This document shows positions 1 through 8,973 of a stretch of 64,000 nucleotides of DNA, piece by piece. The DNA is taken from positions 9,829-73,828 of the forward strand of contig NZ_FAOZ01000008.1 of the NCBI RefSeq assembly GCF_001536285.1. Direction: 5' to 3'. A program made the position numbers and the translations under genes. How positions within the stretch are numbered: position 1 is the stretch's first letter; each line of letters starts with the position of its first letter. The notes under the pieces were generated by a model. That model made no database searches and was not told the DNA's origin. It worked only from the letters and a program-made list of their open reading frames with translations. This stretch comes from Parafrankia irregularis. Its GTDB lineage: Bacteria; Actinomycetota; Actinomycetes; Frankiales; Frankiaceae.

Positions 1-1
1 C

Positions 2-55
2 CTCGGTGGCCTCGGTGGCCTCGGTGGCCTCGGTGGCCTCGGTGGCCTCGGTGGC
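2..55. repeat. 9-bp tandem repeat, six copies
   Basis: Six perfect head-to-tail copies of CTCGGTGGC begin at base 2. Just after them a weaker 9-base periodicity (a variable triplet followed by GCC GGT) continues to about base 115. The plus-strand frame that follows this periodicity meets stop codons near 108 and 115. The array probably continues to the left of the window. It looks like either the end of a gene for a tripeptide-repeat protein or non-coding satellite-like DNA. No function can be assigned. Confidence 0.8.
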
Positions 56-980
56 CAGCTCTCGCCGGTCGCGCCTGTAGCACCGGTTCTGCCGGTCCTC
101 GCTGGTAGTGCTTGGCCTTGTTCGTGTAGCTCGCCGTTCCTGCCTCTTGCGTCGGCTCCGCCGGTTATACCGATCCCAACGGCCCGCACCGGTCCCACGG
201 GGTTCTACGGGCCCACCTCGGTCGTGTCGAGTCCCGCGGCGCCGTGCCCGTCCCCGCGGTCTCCGGCCTGCCCGCTGGCCTGTCCGCCTGTGGTGCCAGG
301 TCGGTCTCGCCGCCCCGCATTGGTCCTGTCTCGACTCTGGGGCTGACTGCCGGCGCCGATACCGGTTCCGCGTCCGCCGGTCCTGTCGTCCGCGCTGTTC
401 TCGCCGGTTCCAGCCAGCCAGCTCATCCGCTCACCTACCCGCTCGCCCTCATACCCGCCTGGCCGCCCATTCCGCCGGATTCGTCGAACGGCGATGCGCT
501 GGCGCCGTGCGGGTTCCCGCTGGCCGCGCGCGATGTCCCGAACGGCCGGCTCTGCCGGTCCGCGCTGGCCTCGCCGGCAGCGATCCGCCGGTTCCGCCTC
601 GCAGACCCTGCGGATCTGTCGGCTCTGAGCGGTTCCTTTCGTGCCGGGCAGGCCGGTCCCGATGGCCCTGGTCAGGTTCCGTCCGGTTGACGGGCGGAGT
701 TCGGTCGGATGGCCGACCCGACCCGACCCGACCCGGACCCGGCCCGGTCGGGTCCGGGTCCGGACTCGGACTTTGAGCGTGGGCAGGTTCGTGCTCTCGC
801 GGACGGTCGGGATGATCCAGGCGCTGTTCATGGATAGACGGGCGATCGCCGGGCCGGGCTGGCCGATGGGCGCGCCTCAGGGAGTCGAGGACCGGTCAGG
901 ACTCTGAACGTGCCGGAGTCCCTGGCCTGCCTTTTGGCCTCTTCGAGGTCGCGGCGGCTGTTCCTGCGGATGGTGGCACC
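56..980. other. Low-complexity stretch without a convincing gene
   Basis: Several overlapping frames are open on both strands, but none looks like a known protein and their compositions (Arg/Pro/Ser rich) are typical of chance frames in GC-rich DNA. The plus frame from about 121 to 690 has the most coding-like third positions, and its predicted product is a proline/alanine/serine-rich chain without domains. A perfect hairpin lies at 730-760. I see no RNA gene here. Confidence 0.5.
730..760. terminator. Perfect 12-bp hairpin with 7-base loop
   Basis: GACCCGGACCCG (730-741) is followed by a 7-base loop and its exact reverse complement (749-760). It lies at the end of a (GACCC)n run and has no T-tract. 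Actinobacterial intrinsic terminators often lack a T-tract, so this may end a transcript coming from either side. It could also be just a by-product of the simple repeat. Confidence 0.4.
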
Positions 981-1562
981 ATGACCGCCATGCGTCTGGG
1001 CACCGCCGATCATCTCGGCTGGGCTGTGGCTGTCACGGCGACGGCGGACCATCAGGTCGTGGACCGTCGGCGGATCGAGCTGATCGAACCAGGCATGCCG
1101 GTGGCGCCGATCCACCATGCTGGCGGTCCTCACCAGCTCCACCGGCCGGGGGAGCCGCTGCGCGACACGGAACTCGCGGCCCTGGTGGCCGAGGTCCGCG
1201 CCTCAGCGGTCCGGGCCGCTTCGGCGGCCTTGGAGGAGCTGGCCGCAGCGGTGCCCGCACCGATCATCTCGCTCTCGCTGTGGACTTGGCCGGCCGGCTT
1301 CCCGGCCGACATCGCCGTGCAGCGACGCGTCCCGTACGAGAGCCGGGCCGACCCCATCATGTACCGGCAGGTGCTGGCAGACGTGGCGCGGAACCGCGGC
1401 TGGGCGATCCATCTCTACGACCCGAGAACTGTCGAGGCTGAAGCGATCCGCCTCCTGGGCGAGCGCGCGGACGAGGTGCTGCGCAGACCGCGGACGACGC
1501 TGGGGCCGCCCTGGGCGAAGGATCATCGGGTCGCCCTCGCGGCCACGATCGTGGCCGCGTGA
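981..1562 (+). CDS. Conserved actinobacterial hypothetical protein
   Basis: The 193-residue product starts MTAMRLGTADHLGWAVAV. The second ATG at 990 is an equally good start. The N-terminus reads like a beta-hairpin with an early acidic residue in a family of uncharacterised actinobacterial proteins that I recognise only by style (GWAVAVT, VVDRRRIEL, HHAGG). A helical middle (about 55-80) is followed by an alternating strand/helix region. There are no signal peptide, membrane segments or recognised catalytic motif. Codon use fits the host. It may be cargo of the integrated element or a resident gene; no function is assigned. Confidence 0.65.
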   Translation: MTAMRLGTADHLGWAVAVTATADHQVVDRRRIELIEPGMPVAPIHHAGGPHQLHRPGEPLRDTELAALVAEVRASAVRAASAALEELAAAVPAPIISLSLWTWPAGFPADIAVQRRVPYESRADPIMYRQVLADVARNRGWAIHLYDPRTVEAEAIRLLGERADEVLRRPRTTLGPPWAKDHRVALAATIVAA

Positions 1563-2372
1563 TCTCACCACTGGTGTGAGGTCCGTTCAGCTTCTGGGGG
1601 TGTCAGCAGAGCTTGCTGCGGAGGGACGCTGGCGGTGTGCCCAGCGCTTTCCTGTGCATGCTGGCGAAGCACAGCGTTGCAGGTCAGAGACCCAGTTGTG
1701 ATCGGGTCCTGCCGCTGGCGTACCGCTGCGGGCCGGACGGGTGGGGGGCGGCTGCACGGGTCGGCTGTGCGCGGCCGACTGCCCAGCGATCTTGCTGGGC
1801 AGGATGCGGTAGATCGTGCTGGCTTTCCGCTGGGCACGGTGTGGTGCGCTAGATCCGCCCGAATCCCTAGGCATCGGAAAGGGCGGCCCCATGTCCGCGA
1901 AACGATCTCTATTGTGTGAGCGCACAGCTGACGCCAGGCAGCGCGGGCCGCGTTGGCAACTTCCCGGGGCTGCTCCCGCCGGCCGTTCCCAGCATCCCTG
2001 CCCTGGGGCGGCGCACCCGTCCCGATCGTCACGCGGGCAGGCCACGCGAGGCTTGATCCGGCTGCCGGCTTGGGTCGATGGTCGCTCATGGCGCGACGCG
2101 GTGATCTTCGCCGGTCGCTCGCCGAGGGCCGGAGCTGCCTGCGACAGCGACGGGCGCCTGTGATCTTCGCGATGGACGCTGTCGCGTCGTTCAGCGATCA
2201 CCACCCGACTGGACTAGTTAATGGCACCATTTTTCCCTGTGAACGCACGTCGGACCATATTTTGATCTCTAATCCTGGTGGTCCGGTGGGTGGGCCCCAT
2301 TCCTACTAGTCGGGGAGTGTGGGCGGTGCTTTCTGGCGGTCCTCCGGGCCAATTTTCTTCCGTCATCCATCG

Positions 2373-2392
2373 AACAACTCTTCAACAACTCT
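2373..2392. repeat. Direct repeat of AACAACTCT spaced one helical turn
   Basis: Two identical 9-mers start at 2373 and 2384, 11 bp apart, so both face the same side of the helix. They lie about 20 bp upstream of the putative -35 box of the recombinase unit. This is a typical arrangement for a transcription-factor site, but no binding protein can be named. Confidence 0.4.
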
Positions 2393-2411
2393 GGAGATCG
2401 ACTGTCCGAAG

Positions 2412-2440
2412 TTGGCCTGAAAACCGGATTCATATATAGC
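2412..2440 (+). promoter_or_regulatory. Putative sigma-70-type promoter of the recombinase unit
   Basis: TTGGCC (2412-2417) could be the -35 box and TATAGC (2435-2440, inside TATATAGC) the -10 box, with a 17-bp spacer. The site stands in an AT-richer patch about 20 bases upstream of a strong AGGAGG ribosome site at 2461. This is inferred from sequence only. Confidence 0.4.
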
Positions 2441-2474
2441 GGCGTTTCGCGCCGCACGGAAGGAGGCCCGCCTC

Positions 2475-3299
2475 GTGACCGACCAGGCCCACACGAACGC
2501 CGACCGTCCCGGCTCCCGCCGCCCGCTGCGCGCGGTATCCCCTGCAGCACAGCAGCCAGATGGGCCGCAGCTCGCGCCAGCGCCCTCGGGGCCGCCGACG
2601 GTTCCCGCTGACCCGCCTCGCCCTGACGCGGCGGCGGGGGAGGAGTCCGGGTCCGGACCCGGTCCTATTCCTGGTCCTTCCTCGGACTCATCTGCGGGTG
2701 GGAATCCGCATCCAGCTCAGGCGGTGCTGTGTCCGCGGTCAATTCCCGGATCGGAGTATTTTCCGTGCTTCGCGGGTTCCCTTCCGGCCCGTCCGGGTGT
2801 TACTGTTTCTGTCAATGAGCCGGATACTGCCCCGTGCCCTGCTGGGAGCGGCTGCCCGATCCTGGCCTCCTCTGCCTCTGTCTGGTCCTTTCCTTCGGCG
2901 CCTGGAGGCTCTATGACGGCTGCCCGTCCCACCGGTCCCATCGACAACCCGGATGACAGCGGCGGGCCCCAGATCTCCCGGGCCGCCACCCGCCCCACGG
3001 CAAGCGAACAGGTCGCGCCGCCGGGGGGCACTTCAGCTGCGGAACCTCGCGGGCCGGTGGAGGCGCCGCCGGATGCGGAGGACACGGGGCGCCTCGCGCT
3101 TCCGCCTCCGACGAGGCCGGACGGTGGGAAGGGGCGGCCGGGTAGGCGGTGGGTGTTCCACGGAGAAGCCCAGACGATCAGTGGCCCGGAAGCCGAATGG
3201 ACATGGGCCAACTTGGCGGCCGTCACCCGCGATCTTCTGGTCTGGTCTGCCGGGGAACGGGCCGCTGATGGCGACACATCGGATGAGGAGGCAGCGTGA
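2475..3299 (+). CDS. Proline-rich protein translationally coupled to the recombinase
   Basis: The GTG start lies 8 bases after a strong AGGAGG. The 274-residue product is low-complexity Pro/Ala/Gly for most of its length. The last 50 residues (from RWVFHGEAQTISGP to the acidic tail) look like a folded, conserved segment. The stop overlaps the recombinase start as GTGA, so the two are probably translated together. Codons about 65-145 have lower third-position GC than the rest, so an alternative start is ATG 2913 with GGAGG just upstream, giving 128 residues. I do not recognise the family. A small partner of a serine integrase can be a recombination directionality factor, but that is only a guess here. 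Confidence 0.55.
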   Translation: MTDQAHTNADRPGSRRPLRAVSPAAQQPDGPQLAPAPSGPPTVPADPPRPDAAAGEESGSGPGPIPGPSSDSSAGGNPHPAQAVLCPRSIPGSEYFPCFAGSLPARPGVTVSVNEPDTAPCPAGSGCPILASSASVWSFPSAPGGSMTAARPTGPIDNPDDSGGPQISRAATRPTASEQVAPPGGTSAAEPRGPVEAPPDAEDTGRLALPPPTRPDGGKGRPGRRWVFHGEAQTISGPEAEWTWANLAAVTRDLLVWSAGERAADGDTSDEEAA

Positions 3300-5260
3300 T
3301 CGATCCTGGTCGTCCTTCCCGCGCGGCCGGGCCAGGCCGCCTGGGACCCGGGGCGGCGGATCCGGCGAACCCGGCACTGTCGGACCTGGCGGTATCCCCG
3401 TTCGCCATGCCGCTGTCGCTACTGCACGACGAGGTCCGGGTCGCGTTCGCCGGGCGGACCTCCACCGAGGAGCAGCAGGACCCCCGTCAGTCGCTCATCC
3501 GTCAGCTCGACCGGGCCAAGTCGGCGCTGCCCGCGTCGTGGGTGATCGTCGCGCACTACTACGACGTCGAGTCCGGCCGCAAGGAACTGCACGACCGTGG
3601 CCACGGAGCTGACGTATCCCGGTTCGACATCCCGATCCCTCGGGACGGCGGCATCGACGATCTTCTTGCCGAGGCCCCCCATCCGAACCGGCGGTTCGAC
3701 GTGGTGATCTGCGAGTCGATGTCGCGAATTGCCCGGCGGATGTTCGAGACACTGTCCATCGAACGTCAGCTCGAACGGGCCGGGGTTCCGCTGTTCGCCT
3801 GGAACGAGCCGATCAAGGTCGACGGGCCGCGGGCGTCGCAGATCCTGCAACGGAGGATCAACCAGTCCGTCGCCGAGTACGAGGTGTGGAACACCCTGGA
3901 GAGCTCCTGGGGTGGGCTGTGCACCCACGTCCGGGACGGTTGGAACATCGGCAAGCCGCCATATGGCTACCGGGCCAAGAGCTTCCGGCACCCGAACTCG
4001 GCCAAGGCCGACCGGGGAGCCACGAAGACCCGGCTCGAACCCGACGGGGCGCGCGGAGAGACCGTGACGCAGATCGCGCACTGGCGCTACTACCGCAAGC
4101 TCGGCTATGGAGCGATCGCCGAGCAGCTCAACACAGACCTGGAGCGCTACCCGCCACCCGAGCCGGTCGGCGGGGCCCACCAGGCCCGGGGCGCCTGGTC
4201 CAAGTCCACGGTGTCCGACCTGCTCCGTAACCCCAAGTACACCGGCTATCAGGTGTTCAACCGGCGGGCAAGCCGTTCTCGGCATGGAGCGGTCAACGGG
4301 CCGGAGAAGTGGGTCTGGTCAGCCCAACCCGTGCACGAGCCACTGATCCCCAAGTGGATGTTCGACGAGTTCAACGCCCAGCGGCAGAGCCGGCGGGGCT
4401 CTCGTCAGGGAAACGCCCTCAACACCCATCCCGCCACCCTGCGTACCTATGTCTTTCGGGGGATGGTGATCTGCACATGTGGGCGGCGTATGGCCGGCAA
4501 CCTCCGCCGGCCCGGCGACCCCGTGTACTACATCTGCTGGCCGAAGGCGAACAACCGGGGGCGTGAGGACAAGCTCTCCGAACATCCCAAGACGGTCCGC
4601 ATACGCGAGGATGTGCTCCTCGGTGCCATTACGGATTTTTACGCCGAACGGGTGTTCGGGCGCAGCCGTGTGGCGCTGCTGACCGCTGACCTCGCGACCT
4701 ACGACGATCGAGCGGCCCAGGAACGGGCTGCCGCTAGAAGCAGGCTCCAACGGAAGATCGATGATCTTGGTCGTAGGCAGGGCAACATCCTGCGTCAGGC
4801 GCAGGACGGTGATCCCGCCGATCCGTTCACGCAGGGGCTAAGGCGTAACTACAACGACCTCGATGCCGAACGAACCGCCGCAGTCGCTCAGATCGAAGAT
4901 CTTGATGTAGCTGACGAGGCTGAACCGGACCGGCCTGGGCCCGACAGCTTGCGACTCCTCGACGCGCTTCCGACGCTTCAGGTCAAGCTTGGTCAGGCGC
5001 CCGAGGAGCTACAGCGACGTCTCTATGAGATCACGCAGCTCACCGTCCATGTCGACCACGAGAGTCAAGAGGTCCTGATGATGATCAGAATTCCAGAGGT
5101 CAACCTTGATCAGGTAGCCGGTCTGGCGGGGGTCGTCGCCGACGGCGCTGCCCCACGTGCAGCGATCCCGCGATCTCATCGCCGCGTGGATGCTGTACGT
5201 GCCCCCGGCAGGATTCGAACCTGCGCACCCGCCTCCGGAGGGCGGTGCTCTATCCCCTGA
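3296..5260 (+). CDS. Large serine recombinase (site-specific integrase)
   Basis: This 654-residue protein has the layout of large serine integrases. A resolvase-type catalytic domain spans about 48-205, with the nucleophile Ser56 in GRTSTEE and the conserved SRIARRMFE helix. The recombinase domain (about 220-360) begins KPPYGYRAK. A zinc-ribbon segment (CTCGRRMAGN through YYICW) spans about 398-425, and a charged coiled coil covers about 475-560. GTG 3296 has GAGGAGG 5 bases upstream and overlaps the previous gene; ATG 3407 is an alternative start. The last 20 or so codons are the antisense of the tRNA-Arg gene, so the C-terminal tail was created by, or is shared with, the integration site. 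It probably inserts and excises the element to its left. Confidence 0.93.
   Translation: MIDPGRPSRAAGPGRLGPGAADPANPALSDLAVSPFAMPLSLLHDEVRVAFAGRTSTEEQQDPRQSLIRQLDRAKSALPASWVIVAHYYDVESGRKELHDRGHGADVSRFDIPIPRDGGIDDLLAEAPHPNRRFDVVICESMSRIARRMFETLSIERQLERAGVPLFAWNEPIKVDGPRASQILQRRINQSVAEYEVWNTLESSWGGLCTHVRDGWNIGKPPYGYRAKSFRHPNSAKADRGATKTRLEPDGARGETVTQIAHWRYYRKLGYGAIAEQLNTDLERYPPPEPVGGAHQARGAWSKSTVSDLLRNPKYTGYQVFNRRASRSRHGAVNGPEKWVWSAQPVHEPLIPKWMFDEFNAQRQSRRGSRQGNALNTHPATLRTYVFRGMVICTCGRRMAGNLRRPGDPVYYICWPKANNRGREDKLSEHPKTVRIREDVLLGAITDFYAERVFGRSRVALLTADLATYDDRAAQERAAARSRLQRKIDDLGRRQGNILRQAQDGDPADPFTQGLRRNYNDLDAERTAAVAQIEDLDVADEAEPDRPGPDSLRLLDALPTLQVKLGQAPEELQRRLYEITQLTVHVDHESQEVLMMIRIPEVNLDQVAGLAGVVADGAAPRAAIPRSHRRVDAVRAPGRIRTCAPASGGRCSIP
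5200..5245. other. Inferred right attachment site in the tRNA 3' half
   Basis: The recombinase frame runs out of the element into the 3' half of tRNA-Arg and stops inside it. Since the tRNA is intact, the crossover probably lies in its 3' half, where the element restores the gene. The exact core and the partner copy at the left end cannot be seen in this window. Confidence 0.35.
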
Positions 5261-5271
5261 GCTACGGGGGC
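5200..5271 (-). tRNA. tRNA-Arg (anticodon CCG)
   Basis: On the minus strand the sequence folds into a full cloverleaf. The acceptor GCCCCCG pairs with CGGGGGC, the D arm is GCTC/GAGC, the anticodon stem CCGCC/GGCGG carries loop CTCCGGA (anticodon CCG), and the T arm is GCAGG-TTCGAAT-CCTGC. The discriminator is A, and CCA is not encoded. It reads CGG arginine codons, which are common in this GC-rich genome. Its 3' end faces the serine recombinase gene, which overlaps it in the opposite direction. Confidence 0.97.
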
Positions 5272-5344
5272 TCCAGGGCAACGAGGCATACCGTACCAGG
5301 TGGGATCGGCAGACTGTGCAACCCGGTGCCCGTAAGCTTCGCCC

Positions 5345-5731
5345 GTGTACTTCAGCGCCCCCCGCGTGCTCGTCGTGGACGACGACGCCGTGATCCGTCA
5401 GCTCGTGGTCGTCAACCTCGAACTGGAAGGTTTCGAGGTGCACACCGCTGTCGACGGTGCTGACTGCCTCGAGCGGGTCCATGAGATCGCGCCGCAAGTG
5501 ATCACGCTGGACATCATGATGCCGCGGGTGAACGGCTGGGACGTCGCCGCGCGGCTGCGTGACGACCCGGCGACGGCCGGCATCAAGGTGATCATGCTTA
5601 CCGCGCGTGCGCAGGAGGCCGACGTCAAACGCGGTGCGCGCCTCGGCGTGGACTACTACCTGACGAAGCCGTTCGACCCCGATCTGCTGATCGGAGTGGT
5701 CAGCCGCCTCGCGGCGGGCCAGCCGGTCTGA
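5345..5731 (+). CDS. Stand-alone response-regulator receiver protein
   Basis: The product is 128 residues, the size of one receiver domain and nothing more. It has the acidic cluster VDDD near residue 12, the phospho-acceptor Asp56 in TLDIMMP, Thr86 in LTAR and Lys108 in LTKPF. There is no output domain, so it would act by protein contact, as CheY/DivK-like proteins do. The GTG start at 5345 gives the usual short lead to the first beta strand. No histidine kinase is nearby, so its partner is unknown. Confidence 0.9.
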   Translation: MYFSAPRVLVVDDDAVIRQLVVVNLELEGFEVHTAVDGADCLERVHEIAPQVITLDIMMPRVNGWDVAARLRDDPATAGIKVIMLTARAQEADVKRGARLGVDYYLTKPFDPDLLIGVVSRLAAGQPV

Positions 5732-5953
5732 GGTCCGGCTCCGGTAGCGGGGGTCGGCGCGGATGCCGGCGGCGCGGCGGGGGCTGGTGCCGGCGTGTCC
5801 TTCCGTGACCTTCCTGAAGACGCCACCGACTGCGCGCGGAAGGTATCCAGCGGGCGCTGCCTGGGGCGATGCCGAACGGGGCGCGGCACCCTTCGCCGCC
5901 CGGTCCGTACGCGCGGCGACCGGATTGGGCGGGCGCGCCGATAGCATCGCGAC

Positions 5954-7654
5954 ATGACCCCCGCCGAGCTGGCCGACTCCATCGTCGCGGCCGTTCGTGA
6001 TGCCGTCGCAGGCGGAGAGCTTGATGTGCCCGTGCCCACCACGGTCACGATCGAGCGCCCGCGGCAACCAGAGCACGGTGACTACGCGTCGCCGGTCGCC
6101 ATGCAGCTGGCGAAGGCGGCCCGCCGCCCGCCCCGGCAGGTGGCCGAGCTTCTCGCGGCGCGCCTGCGAACGAACCCGGGCGTGGCGGAGGTCGAGGTGG
6201 CCGGGCCCGGCTTCCTGAACATCCGGCTCGCCGGCGCCGCCCTCGGCGGGATCGCGCAGGCCGTCGTCCGTGGCGGTGCGGCCTACGGCCGTGCGACCAC
6301 GCCTCGGGGCCTGCGGGTGAACCTGGAGTTCGTCAGTGCGAACCCCACCGGTCCGGTGACGCTGGCGTCCACACGCTGGGCGTCGGTCGGTGACGCGCTG
6401 GCCCGGGTGCTGGCGGCGGCCGGCTACGAGGTCGGCACCGAGTACTACGTGAACGACGCCGGAGTGCAGGTCGAGCGGTTCGGGGCGTCGATCCTGGCCG
6501 CGCTGCGCGGCGAGCCCGCGCCCGAGAACGGGTACCACGGCGCCTATGTCGCCGAGATCGCCACGCGGGTCGTGGCGGCGAACCCCGGCCTGGAGCAGCT
6601 CGTCGCCGGGTCCGGTGGCCAGGTGGCGGATGAGAAGGCGCTCGCGGTCTGCGCTCGCGACGGCGTCGAGATGATGCTCGCGGAAATCCGTTCGACGCTG
6701 GCCGGCTTCGGGGTCGAGTTCGATCTGTGGAAGTCGGAGCGGAGCCTGCACGAGGCCGGCGAGCTGACCGCGGCCATCGAGGAGCTCCGGGCGAAGGGGC
6801 ACGTCTTCGACGCGGACGGCGCGGTCTGGCTGCGCACCACCGACTTCGGCGACGACAAGGACCGCGCCCTGGTCAAGAGCGACGGGCACCCGACCTACTT
6901 CTGCGCCGACGCGGCCTACTACCGGGACAAGCGCCGCCGTGGGTTCGACCGGCTCTGCTACCTGCTGGGCGCTGACCACCACGGTTACATCGGGCGGCTG
7001 CGCGCGATCGCGGCGTGCTTCGGTGACGATCCCGAGCAGACACTGGATGTGATCATTGGCCAGCTGGTGACCCTGTCGCGGGGCGGGGTGGCCGTGAAGA
7101 TGTCCAAGCGTGCCGGCACGTTCCTGACACTGCACGACCTGGTGGATGCGGTCGGCGTCGACGCGGCGCGGTACTCGTTGGTCCGGGCGTCGATGGATTC
7201 GTCGCTCGACCTCGACCTCGACGTGATCGCGCGGCAGACCAACGACAACCCGGTCTTCTATGTCCAGTACGCACATGCCCGGATCAGCTCGCTGATCCGC
7301 AATGCGGCCGCGCTGGGCCTGGCGACCTCCGCCGATCCGGCGTTCGACGTCGAGGCGGTCGACGTGTCGCTGCTCACCCATCAGCGGGAGGTGGAGCTTC
7401 TCGGGGCGCTGGGTGAGCTGCCGCGGGTGATCGAGTCGGCGGCCGCCCTGCGGGCGCCGCACCGCATCGCCCGGTATCTGGAGGAGCTGGCCGGGACGTA
7501 CCACCGCTTCTACGACTCCTGCCGCGTGCTGCCCCAGGGCGACGAGGAGGCGACGGCGCTGACGGCCGCCCGGCTGTTGCTGGTCGAGGCGACCCGGGTC
7601 GTCCTCGCGAACGGGCTGCATCTGCTCGGCGTCGGCGCGCCGGAACGGATGTGA
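5954..7654 (+). CDS. argS: Arginyl-tRNA synthetase with altered HIGH signature
   Basis: The 566-residue class I synthetase charges tRNA-Arg in the cytoplasm. The N-terminal Add-1 domain (about 1-110) is followed by the catalytic fold with SANPTGP and the ADHHGYI segment, the KMSKR loop at 382-386, and the C-terminal anticodon-binding helical domain ending in [10 protein letters not shown]. Colinearity with the mycobacterial enzyme is clear. The oddity is residues 136-139, where the usual HIGH-type H-[IV]-G-[GH] is replaced by TLAS, removing the ATP-binding histidine and glycine. It is either a divergent active form or a non-canonical paralogue. The next gene, hom, follows immediately; lysA, present here in Mycobacterium, is missing. 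Confidence 0.93.
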   Translation: MTPAELADSIVAAVRDAVAGGELDVPVPTTVTIERPRQPEHGDYASPVAMQLAKAARRPPRQVAELLAARLRTNPGVAEVEVAGPGFLNIRLAGAALGGIAQAVVRGGAAYGRATTPRGLRVNLEFVSANPTGPVTLASTRWASVGDALARVLAAAGYEVGTEYYVNDAGVQVERFGASILAALRGEPAPENGYHGAYVAEIATRVVAANPGLEQLVAGSGGQVADEKALAVCARDGVEMMLAEIRSTLAGFGVEFDLWKSERSLHEAGELTAAIEELRAKGHVFDADGAVWLRTTDFGDDKDRALVKSDGHPTYFCADAAYYRDKRRRGFDRLCYLLGADHHGYIGRLRAIAACFGDDPEQTLDVIIGQLVTLSRGGVAVKMSKRAGTFLTLHDLVDAVGVDAARYSLVRASMDSSLDLDLDVIARQTNDNPVFYVQYAHARISSLIRNAAALGLATSADPAFDVEAVDVSLLTHQREVELLGALGELPRVIESAAALRAPHRIARYLEELAGTYHRFYDSCRVLPQGDEEATALTAARLLLVEATRVVLANGLHLLGVGAPERM

Positions 7655-7659
7655 GGCGA

Positions 7660-8973
7660 ATGACGATCGACGGGGGGCGTCCGCGCCCGATGAGAATCGC
7701 GATGCTCGGCTGCGGCGTCGTCGGCACCGAGGTGGTGCGTCTGCTGCGCACGCATGCCGACGACCTGGCCGCCAGGGTCGGCGCTCCGCTGGAGATCGCC
7801 GGAATCGCTGTCCGTGACCCCGACCGGGTCCGCGGGATCGCGGTCGACCGGGCGTTGCTCACCACCGATCCCGGCGCGCTGGTCGCCCGGGATGACATCG
7901 ACATCGTGATCGAGGTCGTCGGCGGCATCGAGCCCGCACGCAGCTGGCTGCTCGCCGCGCTGCAGTCCGGGAAATCCGTGGTCAGCGCGAACAAGGCGCT
8001 GCTCGCGACGCACGGTTCGCTGCTGCACGACGCGGCGGCCGCCGCGGGTGTCGACCTGTACTACGAGGCCGCGGTGGCGGGCGCGATCCCGCTGCTGCGG
8101 CCACTGCGCGAAAGCCTCGCGGGGGACCGGATCCGCCGTGTCCTCGGCATCGTCAACGGCACGACGAACTACATCCTCACCCGGATGGACGAGACCGGTG
8201 CCTCCTTCGACGACGCGCTGGCCGAGGCCGGCGCGCTCGGGTATGCGGAGGCTGATCCGTCCGCGGACATCGACGGCTTCGACGCCGCCGCCAAGGCGGC
8301 GATCATCGCGCAGCTCGCGTTCCACACCCGGGTAACCATCGACGATGTCTACCGGGAGGGCATCCGCGGGGTGACCGCCGCCGACATCGCCAGCGCCCGT
8401 GAGCTCGGCTGCACGGTGAAGGCCCTCGTGATCGCCGAGCGCGCCGGCGACCGGCCGGGCATCAGCCTGCGGGTCCACCCGGCGATGATTCCCCGTTCGC
8501 ATCCACTCGCCGGTGTGCGCGAGGCGTTCAACGCGGTCTTCGTCGAGGCCGAGGCCGCCGGGCAGCTCATGTTCTACGGCCGCGGGGCGGGCGGCGCGCC
8601 GACCGCCTCGGCGGTCCTCGGTGACGTGGTCGCGGTCGCCCGCAACCGCATCGCGGGCCGACAGGGTCCGGGGGAGTCCGCGTACGCGGCGCTGCCGGTC
8701 CTGCCGATGGGGCCGACGGTCACCAGCTACCACCTGCAGCTCGACGTCACGGACAAGGCGGGTGTGCTGGCGTCGGTGGCCGGTGCGTTCGCCCGGCACG
8801 ATGTCTCCATCAGAAGTGTTCGTCAGGACGGCCGTGGCGACGACGCCAGCCTCGTCCTGGTCACCCATCCGGCCGCGGACGCGGCGCTGTCCGCGACCGT
8901 CGAGGACCTACGTGTCCTCGACGGGGTACGGGCAGTGTCAGGCGTGGTACGGGTCGAGGGAGTTGAGTCATGA
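7660..8973 (+). CDS. hom: Homoserine dehydrogenase
   Basis: This enzyme reduces aspartate semialdehyde to homoserine for threonine and methionine synthesis. The NAD(P)-binding motif GCGVVG is close to the N-terminus. The catalytic region carries [23 protein letters not shown] and [18 protein letters not shown]-terminal ACT domain (about 345-425, [15 protein letters not shown]) is the expected site of threonine feedback control. ATG 7660 has GAGG just upstream; GTG 7651, which overlaps the argS stop, and ATG 7690 are alternatives. Its end overlaps thrC as ATGA, so hom-thrC-thrB are one translationally coupled unit. Confidence 0.95.
   Translation: MTIDGGRPRPMRIAMLGCGVVGTEVVRLLRTHADDLAARVGAPLEIAGIAVRDPDRVRGIAVDRALLTTDPGALVARDDIDIVIEVVGGIEPARSWLLAALQSGKSVVSANKALLATHGSLLHDAAAAAGVDLYYEAAVAGAIPLLRPLRESLAGDRIRRVLGIVNGTTNYILTRMDETGASFDDALAEAGALGYAEADPSADIDGFDAAAKAAIIAQLAFHTRVTIDDVYREGIRGVTAADIASARELGCTVKALVIAERAGDRPGISLRVHPAMIPRSHPLAGVREAFNAVFVEAEAAGQLMFYGRGAGGAPTASAVLGDVVAVARNRIAGRQGPGESAYAALPVLPMGPTVTSYHLQLDVTDKAGVLASVAGAFARHDVSIRSVRQDGRGDDASLVLVTHPAADAALSATVEDLRVLDGVRAVSGVVRVEGVES

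Larger units (their letters stand above)
1563..2474. other. Gene-poor stretch upstream of the recombinase unit
   Basis: No frame of either strand resembles a known protein. Part of a minus-strand frame (about 1760-1850) contains a stretch reading STIYRILPSKIAGQ, loosely like the helix-turn-helix of transposases, but it is not extended on either side, so at most this is a remnant. From about 2210 the DNA becomes clearly less GC-rich than its surroundings, and the final 100 bases hold a promoter-like sequence and a direct repeat for the downstream genes. Confidence 0.45.

Noticed and set aside
2-55. Possible CRISPR array
   Set aside because: The 9-bp units are contiguous without spacers; no cas genes are present anywhere in the window.
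5009-7621. 870-residue minus-strand frame opposite argS and the response regulator
   Set aside because: It is the antisense of argS and the receiver gene, with Arg/His/Gln-rich composition and no domain; a GC-rich shadow frame.
7651-8973. Missing lysA between argS and hom taken as a deletion
   Set aside because: The argS stop and hom start are directly abutted with normal signals and no scar; gene content here simply differs between genera.
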